64,000 bases of DNA from Lithodes maja. Its lineage: Eukaryota > Arthropoda > Malacostraca > Decapoda > Lithodidae. The stretch is taken from assembly GCA_037953745.1 (NCBI GenBank), contig JBAKBP010000768.1:46001-110000 (forward strand), read 5' to 3'. The translations under genes were made by a program, and so were the position numbers. Numbering within the stretch: position 1 is the stretch's first letter; each line of letters starts with the position of its first letter. Below are positions 21,887-34,020 of the stretch, piece by piece. The notes under the pieces were generated by a model. It did no database searches and had not been told where the DNA came from. It saw only the letters and a list, made by a program, of their open reading frames with translations.

Positions 21887-22230
21887 TCATAATTTCTTTT
21901 TGCTTTCCTGATTTCCTGTTTTACCTGTCTTGATAGAGTCTGATAGTATATGTAGATGATTTTCGCCTTTCTTTATTTTTCTATATATTCCTTTCTTTTT
22001 TCCTATAAGATCAATTAGCTTATTAGTCATCCATTTTGGTTGGTTCTGGGTCGATCTAAATCTTCTTTTAGGGATATATTTATTTTGAGCATTGTGGAGT
22101 GAAGCAATAAACTGGTTATATGTAGGTGGCAAGTTTAACTCTGGCATATCCTGACTTAATTGCTTAACAATAGGGTCCACCCTTAAGTCTCTTCTTAGCC
22201 CACCATAATCGGCTTTTCTGAAATCTGGGA
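21887..22230 (-). pseudogene. CR1-like ORF2 linker between endonuclease and RT
   Basis: Carries 'IPDFRKADYGGLRRDLRVD', 'YNQFIASLHNAQNKYIPKRR' and 'QPKWMTNKLIDLIGKKK', the pattern usual between the endonuclease and RT domains of CR1-like ORF2 proteins ('..KPKWM...L..L...K'). The frame is lost near 21887, so the segment to 21760 is out of frame with the RT part. Confidence 0.75.
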
Positions 22231-22232
22231 TA

Positions 22233-23936
22233 ATTTTTTTTTTTTTTTCTATGTGATTGAGGGAGGCAAAAGGCATTACTGCCTATAGCGAGTGCCTCCC
22301 CCATAGTTGAAAGAGTGACAGGGCCAAAATCAAGGGACGTTTGAGCCAAAATGCCTGGACACACGGAGTTTGAAGCAATTTAAGTCATAGGAAGAGGGAA
22401 AGACTGATTCTGGGAGAGAGTTCCAGAGCTCAGCTGTTGAGTAGAAGAAAGTTTGAGAGTAACGTTTCACTCTTGGGTTGGAGATTTGCACAGAGTAGGG
22501 GTGGGATTGAGTTGCAAGACGGGTACCACGTGCCCTACGTAAAGGAGGTGGTATGCACTGGGATAGCTCTGAGGAACACTGATTATTATAGTAGCGATAG
22601 AATAGCGAGAGAGATGCAACATTGCGGCGGAGAGAGAGAGATTGCAGAGAGTTGGTGAGTGGACGGGAGTTAATGATACGAAAGGCCTTCCTTTCAACTT
22701 TGTCTAGGAGAGCGGTGTGAGAGGAACCTCCCCACACATGTGAACAATACTCAATACAAGGGTGCACTATGCCCCTGTACAGAGCAAGAAGCTGTGCTGG
22801 GGAAAAGAACCCCCTAAGGCGGTTGAGCACACCCAGCTTCTGGGAGGCTGCCTTAGCAAGACTGGTAATATGGTCCTTCCAAATGAGAGCAGAAGAAAAA
22901 GAGACACCAAGAATATTGAGAGAAGATGAAGGGTTGATTTTTGTATTGTTGAAGAATAAGGGATAGTCCGCTGGGAGATCCTGACGGGTAGATAGATGGA
23001 GAAATTGGGTTTTGGAAGCATTAAAGTTAACAAGGTTTTCTCTGCCCCAATTGGAAATAGTATTTAGATCAGAATTTAAGAGTTCTATGGCTTCATTACG
23101 TTTGTCGTTGAGGAATTGCTGGCTGGGGCGTTCTGAAAAACTAATGGAGTAGTGTAAGGTTGAGTCGTCTGCGTATGAATGGATGGGAATTAAGGTACAG
23201 TTAAGGAGATCATTTATAAAAATTAGAAAGAGAATAGGAGATAGGACAGAGCCCTGAGGAACACCGGAGTTTATAGGGTGAGGAAGTGAACAATGGCCGT
23301 CCATAACCGCGGCTATGGAACGGCCGGAAAGGAAATTAGAGACAAAGGTACAGATGGAGGGATAGAAACCGAAGGAGGGTAGTTTAGAAATTAAAGATTT
23401 ATGCCAGACTCTATCGAAGGCTTTCGATATGTCTAGTGCAATAGAAAAAGTCTCACCGAAGTCCCGAAAGGAGGATGACCAAGAGTTAGTAAGATATGAA
23501 AGAAGATCACCAGTAGAGCAACCCTTAAGGAAGCCATACTGGCGATCTGAGAGCAGATTATGAGAAGAGAAATGCTTAAGAAATTTGGAAGCAAGAATAG
23601 TTTCAAAAACTTTAGAAAGACAAGAGATGAGAGCAATTGGACGATAGTTGGAGGGTTGAGAGCGGTCACCCTTCTTTGGGACAGGTTGAATGTGAGCAAA
23701 CTTCCAGCATGAAGGGAAGACGTTAGAGGATAGACAGAGACGAAAGAGTTTGCCTAGGCAGGGAGTCAGCACGGAAGCACAGTTTTTGAGAACAACAGGA
23801 GGAACACCATCCGGACCGTACGCCTTATTAGTGTTAAGCCCAGAGAGGGTAGAAAGTACATCTTTAGAAGAGATTAGGATATTAGGCATAAGTAAGAGAG
23901 AGGAAGGCGGAGAGGGAGGAATAGTGTCGTATTATC
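22233..23936 (-). mobile_element. Second non-LTR retrotransposon, 5'-truncated, inserted in the CR1-like element
   Basis: A different non-LTR lineage inserted on the minus strand between the endonuclease and linker segments of the CR1-like element. Its 3' end is a poly(A) tail (T-run at about 22233-22248 on the plus strand). Its 5' end is near 23936, inside the RT region, so the endonuclease part is missing. The edges are placed by where the CR1-like coding sequence resumes; I could not define a clear target duplication. Confidence 0.8.
22330..23889 (-). pseudogene. Non-LTR reverse transcriptase (519 aa open frame), 5'-truncated
   Basis: An open RT domain with, in order: 'NTNKAYGPDGVPP', 'PVPKKGDRSQPSNYRPIAL', 'RQYGFLKGCSTGDLL', 'IALDISKAFDRVWH' (first Asp), 'SGVPQGSVLSPILFLIFIND', 'HSYADDSTLHYS' (YADD active site), then a thumb and C-terminal region with 'HPCIEYCSHVWGG'. 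No stop or frameshift is seen over 519 codons, so the insertion is probably fairly young, but the N-terminal endonuclease is absent. From memory it resembles arthropod elements usually annotated as jockey-like; I cannot assign a clade without a tree. Confidence 0.88.
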
Positions 23937-23939
23937 TTT

Positions 23940-24600
23940 AGCATTCCCTGTCCATTGTATATTAAAATAAATAGATTTATGATCGCTATTTCCTAGGTGG
24001 TCACCAATATCTACATCATTTATCATATGTTCATTGTTTCTGAAAACTCTCAAGAATATTAATACCTCTAGTCGGCGTATCTATGAATTGAAATAAAAAA
24101 CTATCTTGTACTACCTCAATAAACTCTCCTGAATCGGAGTCGCCTATTTGGTGATGCCAATCAATGTTCGGAAAATTAAAATCCCCCATAATGCACACAA
24201 TTTGCTAAACCTTGATGCTATTTTAATTTCCTCCCATAACGATGTTCCGCCATTTCTACTCATATTAGGCGGTCTATATATAACTCCAATAACTATGGTC
24301 TCACTACCTTCGTTAACCTCTACCCAAACACTTTCATTATCATTATTTAGTCTAATACCTGATTTAATACAGCATTTTAATGTACTCCTGACAAACACTG
24401 CTATTCCCCCGCCCCCCTACTTGTTCGGTCATATTTAAACAAACTATATCCTGGAATATCAAATTCTGCTAAAAAATGCCTAGATTCTGTATTAATCCAC
24501 GTTTCAGTTAGCGCTATTATGTCTATATTTGCTGTGCTAACAGTGCTCTAAGTTCGTTCATGTTGTTACATAAACTCCTACAATTGTATAATATACCCTC
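23940..24600 (-). pseudogene. CR1-like ORF2 apurinic-type endonuclease domain, frameshifted
   Basis: Recognisable pieces in different frames: 'YNCRSLCNNMNELRALL' near 24550-24590 (start of the domain), 'IIALTETWI' near 24500, 'VIGVIYRPPN' near 24270-24300, and a degraded '...FIDTPTRG' then 'GDHLGNSDHKSIYF' near 24000-24100. These are the ETW, YRPP and SDH blocks of the APE-like endonuclease that nicks the target DNA. At least three frame breaks (about 24400-24430, 24150-24200, 24045) show it is inactive. Confidence 0.78.
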
Positions 24601-24603
24601 AAC

Positions 24604-24803
24604 CTATTACTTTTATTTGCAACTAATTTTCTATTGTGTTTAGCTAACTTATTATTTCCTGTTGAACTACTAGCTCTAGACGGAAATTCTACTCTATCAG
24701 TATTCTCATCTTTACTATCAGTTACATGTGTAGTGTTATCGATACTACTATTACACATCACTATATCCGCACTATCTTGACTGATTATTTCTATTTTACT
24801 CAC
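24604..24803 (-). pseudogene. CR1-like ORF1/ORF2 junction remnant
   Basis: A low-complexity, Ser/Asn/Asp-rich open stretch ending 'NKSNRLRV', immediately ahead of the endonuclease start. Probably the ORF1 tail or ORF2 leader; no catalytic motif is visible. Confidence 0.45.
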
Positions 24804-24864
24804 TGGTTTGTCACATGAAGTACCTGCTCCATGGAGACAGTATTTTACTTACACACCAAGTTTT

Positions 24865-25115
24865 TTTTAACGAAACCCCGCAACAATATTGTCCAGTGAG
24901 CTGGCTAAGGTCGAAACTCCTAGTCGAGAAAGATGTACTCCATCCTGGGCATACAGTTCATCCTTACCATAGAAGTGGGTCCAGTTATTTAGGAATGGTA
25001 TTGACTTTGCCTTGCAATACTTCTCCAGCCGGCTATTTACACCAATAGCCCTGGAGGACCATTCTTTCCGTACCCCTCTTCTTGGCAGGATACTGTGTAC
25101 CACAGGAAATCCACC
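24865..25115 (-). pseudogene. CR1-like ORF1, SGNH esterase C-terminal half
   Basis: Reads 'GGFPVVHSILPRRGVRKEW', then 'FLNNWTHFYGKDELYAQDG' and 'VHLSRLG'. The D-x-x-H block (DGVH) is the last catalytic block of SGNH/GDSL hydrolases found in ORF1 of many CR1-type elements. The first half, with the GDS and GSND blocks, is at 34021-34260 on the far side of Gypsy copy 2b; the frame joins exactly across the insertion. Confidence 0.82.
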
Positions 25116-26960
25116 TGTTACGACCGGGCACTCGGGTACACTAGGGCTCTTACACAGGACTCGAGTATGGCTCGCTGCCACAACGGAAACACACGATCCC
25201 AACCCCAGAGTACTGCCAGCCGAACAAAAAACGCCACTACCCTCCAGAGTTCTATCTGCTATAACGGGGTATACAAGAACTCGGTACTAGCGTTTCACAC
25301 AACAGACTAATAGCAAGACGGGAGTTATCTAGTCTGGTCAACAATCAAACAAAGAAGAAAGTACTACAACACTAAAGAATAGTGTTGGCCGAAGCCGAAG
25401 TAATCCACCCTTGAACTAAGAACTTAAGAAGTCCTCCACCCTCTACTTCGGATCGGCACTATTACGTTACGTTAAACAATAGTTCTCGAGCATCAAGCAA
25501 GGAATCTTCTGATAAGTTAGATGCTTCTCGAATACTCATAAGAAGTAAGTATCGGATTTTGAACAGCAATTTAATGAATAACTCACTGGTAATTAAAGGC
25601 TTTAAATTGACATAAGAAGAATTATAAGAATAAGCAATAGGATATGGCAAACATTAAGAAGAAGTACTCCGACAATGCACTAGCAATAGCCTACTAAGAT
25701 TGTGCTCGTGGGCCACTAATCTCTGAAGTAGCTAAGCGTGCCACACATGAAATCAATAGTGCTTAAACAATAATATACATAAGGAGAAGCTTCAATACTA
25801 TACTGTATCTGCTGGTCGAGCAAAGTCTAGCTGGGATATCTAAGGTTAAGAGACAATGGCTGAGCAAGCGGCTCGTAGCCTAGCGAGGTCCTTAAGACTG
25901 TGCGGCCAAATTACGGTAATTGACGGGATGCTCTCTTGAGAGATCCAGATCACTAGTATCTGGTTCTCTCCTGGCGATCCTCTCAAAGTCAAGCAAATGA
26001 GATAGCACAGTGTTGGGTGGCACAGGCAAAAGCCCTCACTCGCAACACAGTGCTAAACTCCCACGGTACACAGTCAGAAAGACCACCTAGGCGTTCCACG
26101 TCTCCGTTGCAATTGTACTGGTTCAACCGCAACCTAGTACTCATAGGAAATCACAACTCAGAAACCCTATCCCAGTCTAGCATTGCCTAAACCAGCAGAA
26201 AACAGGAACATGAATAATCGCACACAGGGAAATGCATATACGAGTGCAACAAACATCAATCAATCCTATTCTAGTTAACCCTTCCAAAAATAGGCTATCT
26301 AACAGGCACTTATCTCGTGAGAACTCAAGCGATAATACTTTGGCTGACTAAATCTGCACCAAAGGGGTCATGGAGGTTAAACAGGGACGAGAAGAGAAGA
26401 AGATAGGCTGTTCAGAGAGTAGAGAAAGTTCACATCAGTCGGAAGAATATGGATAGTGGCAAGGGATATGAGAAGTCGCTTTGCCTGATGAGTTCTGAAG
26501 AAAATGCGGCGGGACCTCCCTTTTTATACTCGGCCCTTTAGTGAGCATAACGCCAACTACTAAGGACCGCCCACTGGCAATCATGACGTCATATTCTCTC
26601 TCAATCTGGGATCGACAAAGAACTTCCCACGCGCTGAGAGGGAGGAAGGGGGGAGGGAGGAGGGAGTGAGGCCTACACACCTCGTGGCGCGCTCACTGGC
26701 CGTCGTTACATAACTCTCTCTCTCATCATTGTATATAAGTCCCACACACAATACTTATAACTAATGATATAAAATAGAACTCGTTGACTTAGAAGAAAAC
26801 AAAATACATAATGATAATACTTATAGTACAACGGTTCCCATAAACTGAGTTAGGAAACTCTACACAGACTACAGCCAAAGTTCCTGCCCTGACGATCCTA
26901 GCGAGGGTGGGGCCTGACTGGGCGTTCTGTACAGCATGCTCATACTCGACATGCGTCACA
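25116..26960 (-). repeat. Copy 2b 3' LTR (1845 bp)
   Basis: TGTGACGCATG...GTAACA ends in element orientation; a TATAAAAAGGG motif at about 26518-26528. Homologous to the copy 2a LTR but with many scattered differences and a net 15-bp length difference. Confidence 0.93.
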
Positions 26961-26968
26961 CCTCCCCC
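26961..26968 (-). other. Copy 2b polypurine tract
   Basis: TCTTGGGGGAGG on the element strand, directly adjoining the 3' LTR. Confidence 0.8.
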
Positions 26969-27445
26969 AAGATTTTACTTGCTCAACCCTGAGCTAAAAT
27001 CTGATATACAGAACCCCATCAAACCCCTCACACCCAGCGACCGCATGGCACTAAAACAACGCTGAGTTTATCACTAAAACACATCTTATAAAAAAAAAAT
27101 TCACATTTCATAACTCCTCCCAACAATAGTAAAAGACATAATATCATGCTCCCAGAGCGAGCTTACAGCAGCTCAGCCGTTTGATAGTTCGTGGACTACT
27201 CAAACACTATAGGCTATGACAAACTTATACAATTATCTATATCAAAAAGAAAGAGTTTTTATATGATTTTTATATTTTAATATGTTTTTTTCCGGCTGCA
27301 CTATAAGGGCAGCCTATTTTCTTCTATACCAAACGCTCAACAATCCTGCTTTACGACCCAATACGCTGGGCTACAACCGCGAGCCAACAAGCACCAAGCG
27401 CAAAATACTACTCAAACCAAAGCAGGAGGCTACCCGTGTGTCAAT
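26969..27445. other. Non-coding 3' region of copy 2b
   Basis: Matches copy 2a up to about 27315. The next roughly 130 bp (27315-27450) have no counterpart in copy 2a and include about 95 extra bases, so the end of this element is mosaic. Confidence 0.6.
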
Positions 27446-30400
27446 TTACCCAGGATCATATACCCCTGAACGACCACATGCAACCTCGTTGTCACAACCG
27501 GCAATATGGCTTATGTCCAGGTTATATACCAATAACCTTAGTGACCACCTGGTCAGCCTCATATTCCGATTGTGAAACTGGTCCAAGATCTCGAGAGGGT
27601 AATGATCTGGGTAAACTACACCGACCGGACCATAGGCTGGAACATAGATCTCGAAATGCCCCAGCGCATCATTGTCCTTTTCACTTTCATTCATCAGGCT
27701 CTGACACGTTGCTGGTGCATTCTTAAGTCCGTAGGGCATAACATTACACCGGTAAGTACTCCCGTCCACCACAAAACCACATACCTCTTTAGCGCGCTCG
27801 GACAAAGGTACTTGCCAGTAACCTTTTACTAAATCAACTTTAGACAAAAACCGAGCATTACCAATTTTATCAACACTATCATCAACCCGAGGAAGAGGAT
27901 ATGGGTTAGTTGGAGTCAAACCGTTTAGCCTACGGAAATCAATACAGAAGCGTACCTTGCCATCTGGTTTAGGCTGCAGTGTTACGGGGGAAGTCCATTT
28001 AACGGTACCTTTCTCTATCAACCCTCTACCGAGCATATACTCCAACTCATCCCTCAGAGCGGGTAGTTTTATGGGGGGCACACGGTATGGGATTGACTTA
28101 AAGGGTAGATGGTGCCCCACGTCAACATCATGCATAGCCTGAGTAGTGAGGCCTGGATGTTCAGCGAATACAGTGGGGTATAAACCGAGCAACTGACGGA
28201 TAGCTTCAAATTGCGGCTCAGGCAAATGGGCTATAGCCTCGTCAGCCCTTAGGCTCGAGTTCCCCGCCCACTGATCCGCTGAAACATGGTGATCCCAGCT
28301 ATCCTCCTCTGAAGCTTGACTGTCCCCCTCTCCTTCTCCACCACGGCCGCAACAAGCCAACACAGGGACAGTGAGAGGCTCAGAGGGGCGCCTCACATAC
28401 TCTTTTATCAGGTTCACGTGACATAACTGATTTTTCTTCCTCCTGTCTGGAGTGGCAACAAGGTAATCTAGGTCCGAAATTTTCTCCACAATTTTATAGG
28501 GTCCAGTATACTTCGCCGACAAGGGGTTACCCACCAAAGGCAACAAAATCAACACCTCCTGTCCCACAATGAACTCCCGGAGCTTCACTTTGCGATCATA
28601 CCTGTCCTTCATTAAAGCTTGTGACCCTGTTAAATTCCGACCTGCCATCTCCAGACTCTTAAGCATGCGCTCACGGCTTTCAAACACATACTTCAACAAG
28701 GAACAAGGCGGCACAGTTCCTTCCCAAATTTCCCGCAGCATATTAAGGGGGCCCCTGACTCGGTGTCCAAAAATCAGCTCGTTTGGACTAAATCCCAGGC
28801 TCTCACCAGGCACTTCCCGAGCAGCAAACAGTACATACGGCAATCCAAGATCCCAATCTCTTCCGTTATCAGCACAATAACACCTGAGCATGCTTTTAAG
28901 GGTGGCATGCCACCGCTCAAGCACCCCTTGGCTCTCAGGGTGATACGCTGACGATACCACCGCCCGTATTCCATGCTGTTGCATTGTTTGCTTAAAGAGA
29001 TTGGAGGTGAAATTGGACCCCTGATCAGACTGAATCTCCTCCGGGTACCCGTACCTTGAAAAGTACCACAACAAGTTACTGACTACCGTCTTAGCCATGC
29101 CGTTTTTCATGGGGTATGCATCGGGGTATCTAGTGGCAACATCCATGATGGTTAACAAAAATTTATTACCAGCCTTTGTGGGAGGGAGGGGACCAACCAT
29201 GTCAACAACAATCTTACTAAAAGGTGGCCCAATTACAGGAATAGGGTGCAACGGAGCTTTAGGAATAACTTGGTTTGGTTTCCCGACCCGTTGACAAATA
29301 TCACATGAGTTTATCCAGGACTGCACATGAGACTTCATCCCCGGCCACCAAAACAACTTCCCCAAAGCCGCCACCGTTTTTCTTACCCCCAAATGTCCTG
29401 CCAGCGGTGTGTCATGCGCCAAACTCAGTAGGCTATCCCTGCACTCCCGCGGCACCATCAACTGGTCCACTACCCCGGACCCCATCTTCCAGCTACGGTT
29501 AGGGTCTTGAAAACGCCGATACAGGATGCCATCTAAATAAAAAAAATCTCCCGGCTGTGCATCACCGTCCTCGTCGAGCTCCACAGCTCCATTAGCACAC
29601 GTTTGGAGCTCAGGGTCCTCCAGCTGCAACCGACGTATATCTGAGGGTGCCAAGCGATCTAACTGCTCCCGGAGCAATGCATGACCCTCCCCGATACTGA
29701 GCTGCTCCCTCTGTCTCTCTCGATGTTCATAACGTTGCTGTCGTGGAGACTCGTCATGCCCAGCCTCGTCACTCTCGATGACAGGCCCAGGGGCTACTCC
29801 AGAACTAAGTAATGGTGCTAATACTGAATCACCCAGGAGAGCCGCCGAGTCAAAACTCTTAAAACCAACTCCAGCTTTAGCCTCCTCCTGTTGATCGTTC
29901 CTCTGCTGGTCTGAAGACGGAGGACTAGGCTGTGACACTTTAGCTGCCCGAGCTCGGGTGACAGCACACGCCATGGGTTGTGCCTGGCACCGCTCGACCC
30001 ACTCTCGCTCTTCCCTACTCACGTCGGCCGGCCTCTCGGCAACGACTAAGGGTAGAACCTCAGAAGCGGGCATTGCAAAGTCGTTGCCGAGAAGAAGGTC
30101 GACGCCCTCCACTGGCAGTTTCTCCACAATCCCAACATCCAATTCACGTGCCACACCATCCACCTCCAACTCCAACCGCACCAGCGGGTATGACCGAGTT
30201 GCATTAATACCCTGCACCACCACCACCCGAGCCGCATTTATAGGGTAGCCAGTCAAGTTTTTCATCAAAGTCTGGGAAGCACCTGTATCACGCAAGACCT
30301 CTACTCCATGCTTGCGCCCCGCCCACATCACGCAACCCCGTCCTCTATGGTCGCAAAAAACATCCTGAGCAGGGTTCGAGCCTCCCAGGTGCTTCTGCAC

Positions 30401-31960
30401 TGGCTGTGCCTCAGCCTCTGACGAACTGCCCCGGGCAAACTCAGAAGACTTCAGAGACACACCAATGTTGCAGGCCAAAGACACAGCTGCTGTAGGTGGT
30501 TTGCTAGGACAGACTCTTGCAAAGTGCCCCTTTTTATGACATTGATAACACTCTAACTCCCCTTTGGGCTTCCCTTGGTACTGGGAAGGGCCCGGCCCCT
30601 TCTTAAATGGGACGGTGCTAGTCTTGTGGTCAGTCTTGGTATCATAACTCTTGTACTTGTTTGCATAAGATATATTACTAACTCGGGGGGGTGGGGCGTC
30701 ACGCCCCTTGTTACCTGCCTCACTACGCTGGGCAGACCCGCACCCACGAATTAATGATAGCCGGAGGTCAGCCATCTCAGCTGCCTCCTGTAGAGTTTTT
30801 GGATTCTTTTCTTTAATAGTTAAAGTCATTTCTGCACCTGTACACTTATAAAACTGCTCGAGCAGAAACAGCTCAGTCAACTGTTCGGCCGTCTCAGCTT
30901 TCTCAGAACGTGTCCAGTTTGTAAGTGCATCTTTTAAGTCCCGGGCATGCTCAAGAAAGGTCGCCTCCCTAGTCTTTGTAACACCCCGAAACTTCAATCG
31001 ATATGTTTCTGGTTGCAACTCGTATGCCCGTAGGACAGCTCTCTTCAATTCTGGGTAGTCAATGCAAGACTCTAAAGGCAGTGCATCATAAGCCTTCAGA
31101 CCCTTACCCGTAAGTCTTGAGGAGACCAGAGCTGCCCACTTCTCTTCAGGCCAATTATGCTCCCTACACTTCTTCTCAAAACGATTAAAAAATTCTGTGA
31201 CTTCAGTTTCACTAAATGCCGGCACCAACTTGACTAAGTGGGACAAGGACTGTTCTCTTACTTGGCCCTCACGGCCCATCCGAATCCCTGTCGACTCTGC
31301 ACGAGTCTTATCTAAATCTATTTGAGCACAATATTTCTCTGAGTCGTACCTAAGCTCAGCCTCGTGCCTCCTAGTCTCATCCTCGTGCCTTCTAGACTCA
31401 GCCTCAATCTCATGCTTCCTAGACTCAACCTCAATCTCATGCCTCCTAGTCTCATTCTCCTGCCTCCTAGCCTCAATTTTAGCAAGCTCAAGTTTAAATA
31501 TCATATCTGGAGACAGGCAGGAAGAGGGAGCTGCCACTACTGAAGGAGGGGGGGCAAGAACTGGGGAACCACCATACGCACCGCCCGAGGGCACTCCAAT
31601 TTTCCAATTCTCATCCCTCTGTGGGAGAGTGCTAACCTCCGGCAACTGAGTGGACGGCACTGTGGGAGTCGAGTGAGAGGGGATCTGGGGAGGAACCCCC
31701 CCAAACGCCCTCTCCTCCGAAACCCCATGTCGCCCACGCAACACCCAGGAAATCAGCTCCCCCTTGGACATCCCTCCTACATTGGATAGACCCAAAACCT
31801 TGGCTATCAGGTGCAAGCCATAAACATTCACCCCAGTCAGCCTCTCCTCCGTCACGTGGTACTGCTTACTCACAAAAAGTCTAGCATCCTCCTCACTAGT
31901 TACTAACGGCACCTCCTCACATAGCATCTCTCGCTCCTCGTCAGTACTAGGGCCCGACAT
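27446..31960 (-). pseudogene. Copy 2b gag-pol, defective (RT palm and RNase H core deleted)
   Basis: One open frame from ATG 31960 ('MSGPSTDEERE'; the open frame extends to TTG 31975) to 27446. Gag with a charged 'RRHEIEVESRKHE' repeat, the CCHC knuckle, protease 'LRDTGASQTLM', the complete integrase (HHCC and D,D-35-E) and the N-terminal RT 'FRRLNGL' are intact. At about 27690, after 'MPYGLKNAPAT', the frame jumps to a short diverged sequence and then to the last part of RNase H ('HFEIYVPAYGPV', 'HNRNMRLTRWSL'). The YLDD active site, thumb, connection and the first RNase H catalytic residues are missing, about 200 residues. The terminal 70 residues carry many substitutions compared with copy 2a, unlike the rest. 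The gag here is unbroken and shows what copy 2a lost. Confidence 0.9.
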
Positions 31961-32155
31961 ACTGAAGTTCACCAAAAAATTCTCGAGACAAAAGTGTTAA
32001 ACTCCCTTATGCAAGCACTAATTACTAAATTAACTGGAGTCTCTTAAATGCTCTCCTAATTGCCTTACAAAAAAAAAATATTCTTCAATATGTACGCTAA
32101 AGTACGAACAAACAAATGTTGTACAACTCTGCAAAAAATTATACTGTTCACAAAA

Positions 32156-32173
32156 TCCTAAGCAAGGTCGCCA
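32156..32173 (-). other. Copy 2b primer binding site
   Basis: TGGCGACCTTGCTTAGGA on the element strand, identical to copy 2a, two bases from the 5' LTR. Confidence 0.75.
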
Positions 32174-32175
32174 TT

Positions 32176-34020
32176 TGTTACGACCGGGCACTCGGGTACA
32201 CTAGGGCTCTTACACAGGACTCGAGTATGGCTCGCTGCCACAACGGAAACACACGATCCCAACCCCAGAGTACTGCCAGCCGAACAAAAAACGCCACTAC
32301 CCTCCAGAGTTCTATCTGCTATAACGGGGTATACAAGAACTCGGTACTAGCGTTTCACACAACAGACTAATAGCAAGACGGGAGTTATCTAGTCTGGTCA
32401 ACAATCAAACAAAGAAGAAAGTACTACAACACTAAAGAATAGTGTTGGCCGAAGCCGAAGTAATCCACCCTTGAACTAAGAACTTAAGAAGTCCTCCACC
32501 CTCTACTTCGGATCGGCACTATTACGTTACGTTAAACAATAGTCCTCGAGCATCAAGCAAGGAATCTTCTGATAAGTTAGATGCTTCTCGAATACTCATA
32601 AGAAGTAAGTATCGGATTTTGAACAGCAATTTAATGAATAACTCACTGGTAATTAAAGGCTTTAAATTGACATAAGAAGAATTATAAGAATAAGCAATAG
32701 GATATGGCAAACATTAAGAAGAAGTACTCCGACAATGCACTAGCAATAGCCTACTAAGATTGTGCTCGTGGGCCACTAATCTCTGAAGTAGCTAAGCGTG
32801 CCACACATGAAATCAATAGTGCTTAAACAATAATATACATAAGGAGAAGCTTCAATACTATACTGTATCTGCTGGTCGAGCAAAGTCTAGCTGGGATATC
32901 TAAGGTTAAGAGACAATGGCTGAGCAAGCGGCTCGTAGCCTAGCGAGGTCCTTAAGACTGTGCGGCCAAATTACGGTAATTGACGGGATGCTCTCTTGAG
33001 AGATCCAGATCACTAGTATCTGGTTCTCTCCTGGCGATCCTCTCAAAGTCAAGCAAATGAGATAGCACAGTGTTGGGTGGCACAGGCAAAAGCCCTCACT
33101 CGCAACACAGTGCTAAACTCCCACGGTACACAGTCAGAAAGACCACCTAGGCGTTCCACGTCTCCGTTGCAATTGTACTGGTTCAACCGCAACCTAGTAC
33201 TCATAGGAAATCACAACTCAGAAACCCTATCCCAGTCTAGCATTGCCTAAACCAGCAGAAAACAGGAACATGAATAATCGCACACAGGGAAATGCATATA
33301 CGAGTGCAACAAACATCAATCAATCCTATTCTAGTTAACCCTTCCAAAAATAGGCTATCTAACAGGCACTTATCTCGTGAGAACTCAAGCGATAATACTT
33401 TGGCTGACTAAATCTGCACCAAAGGGGTCATGGAGGTTAAACAGGGACGAGAAGAGAAGAAGATAGGCTGTTCAGAGAGTAGAGAAAGTTCACATCAGTC
33501 GGAAGAATATGGATAGTGGCAAGGGATATGAGAAGTCGCTTTGCCTGATGAGTTCTGAAGAAAATGCGGCGGGACCTCCCTTTTTATACTCGGCCCTTTA
33601 GTGAGCATAACGCCAACTACTAAGGACCGCCCACTGGCAATCATGACGTCATATTCTCTCTCAATCTGGGATCGACAAAGAACTTACCACGCGCTGAGAG
33701 GGAGGAAGGGGGGAGGGAGGAGGGAGTGAGGCCTACACACCTCGTGGCGCGCTCACTGGCCGTCGTTACATAACTCTCTCTCTCATCATTGTATATAAGT
33801 CCCACACACAATACTTATAACTAATGATATAAAATAGAACTCGTTGACTTAGAAGAAAACAAAATACATAATGATAATACTTATAGTACAACGGTTCCCA
33901 TAAACTGAGTTAGGAAACTCTACACAGACTACAGCCAAAGTTCCTGCCCTGACGATCCTAGCGAGGGTGGGGCCTGACTGGGCGTTCTGTACAGCATGCT
34001 CATACTCGACATGCGTCACA
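32176..34020 (-). repeat. Copy 2b 5' LTR (1845 bp)
   Basis: Nearly identical to 25116-26960. The differences I see are near 32543 (C for T) and near 33686 (A for C). TATA-like motif at about 33578-33588. Confidence 0.93.

Larger units (their letters stand above)
21233..22232 (-). mobile_element. CR1-like element, fragment 3 of 4 (linker and RT fingers)
   Basis: Lies between copy 2a and the second non-LTR element. The RT frame runs off its left edge at 21233 and resumes at 2508. On the right it begins at 'IPDFRKADYGGLRRDL', which follows on from 'GNAKDN' at 23.94 kb across the other non-LTR insertion. Confidence 0.85.
23937..25115 (-). mobile_element. CR1-like element, fragment 2 of 4 (end of ORF1, endonuclease)
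   Basis: Bounded on the right by Gypsy copy 2b (target CACC at 25112-25115) and on the left by the second non-LTR element. It encodes the end of the SGNH esterase and the start and middle of the ORF2 endonuclease, with several frameshifts. Confidence 0.83.
25116..34020 (-). mobile_element. Gypsy copy 2b: LTR retrotransposon with internal pol deletion
   Basis: An 8905-bp minus-strand element inserted in the esterase domain of the CR1-like ORF1. Target duplication CACC (25112-25115 and 34021-34024). LTRs 25116-26960 and 32176-34020 are each 1845 bp and differ at about 2 positions by eye, so it transposed recently. It belongs to the same family as copy 2a. The pol gene lacks the RT active site and most of RNase H, so it could only have moved with help from another copy, or it decayed after insertion. 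Confidence 0.94.

Noticed and set aside
22437..23033. Short frames inside and opposite the second non-LTR RT
   Set aside because: Shadows of the 519-residue RT frame.
27282..27575. 97-residue plus-strand frame in the diverged 3' part of copy 2b
   Set aside because: It overlaps the defective pol end on the other strand and the mosaic segment; no recognisable domain.
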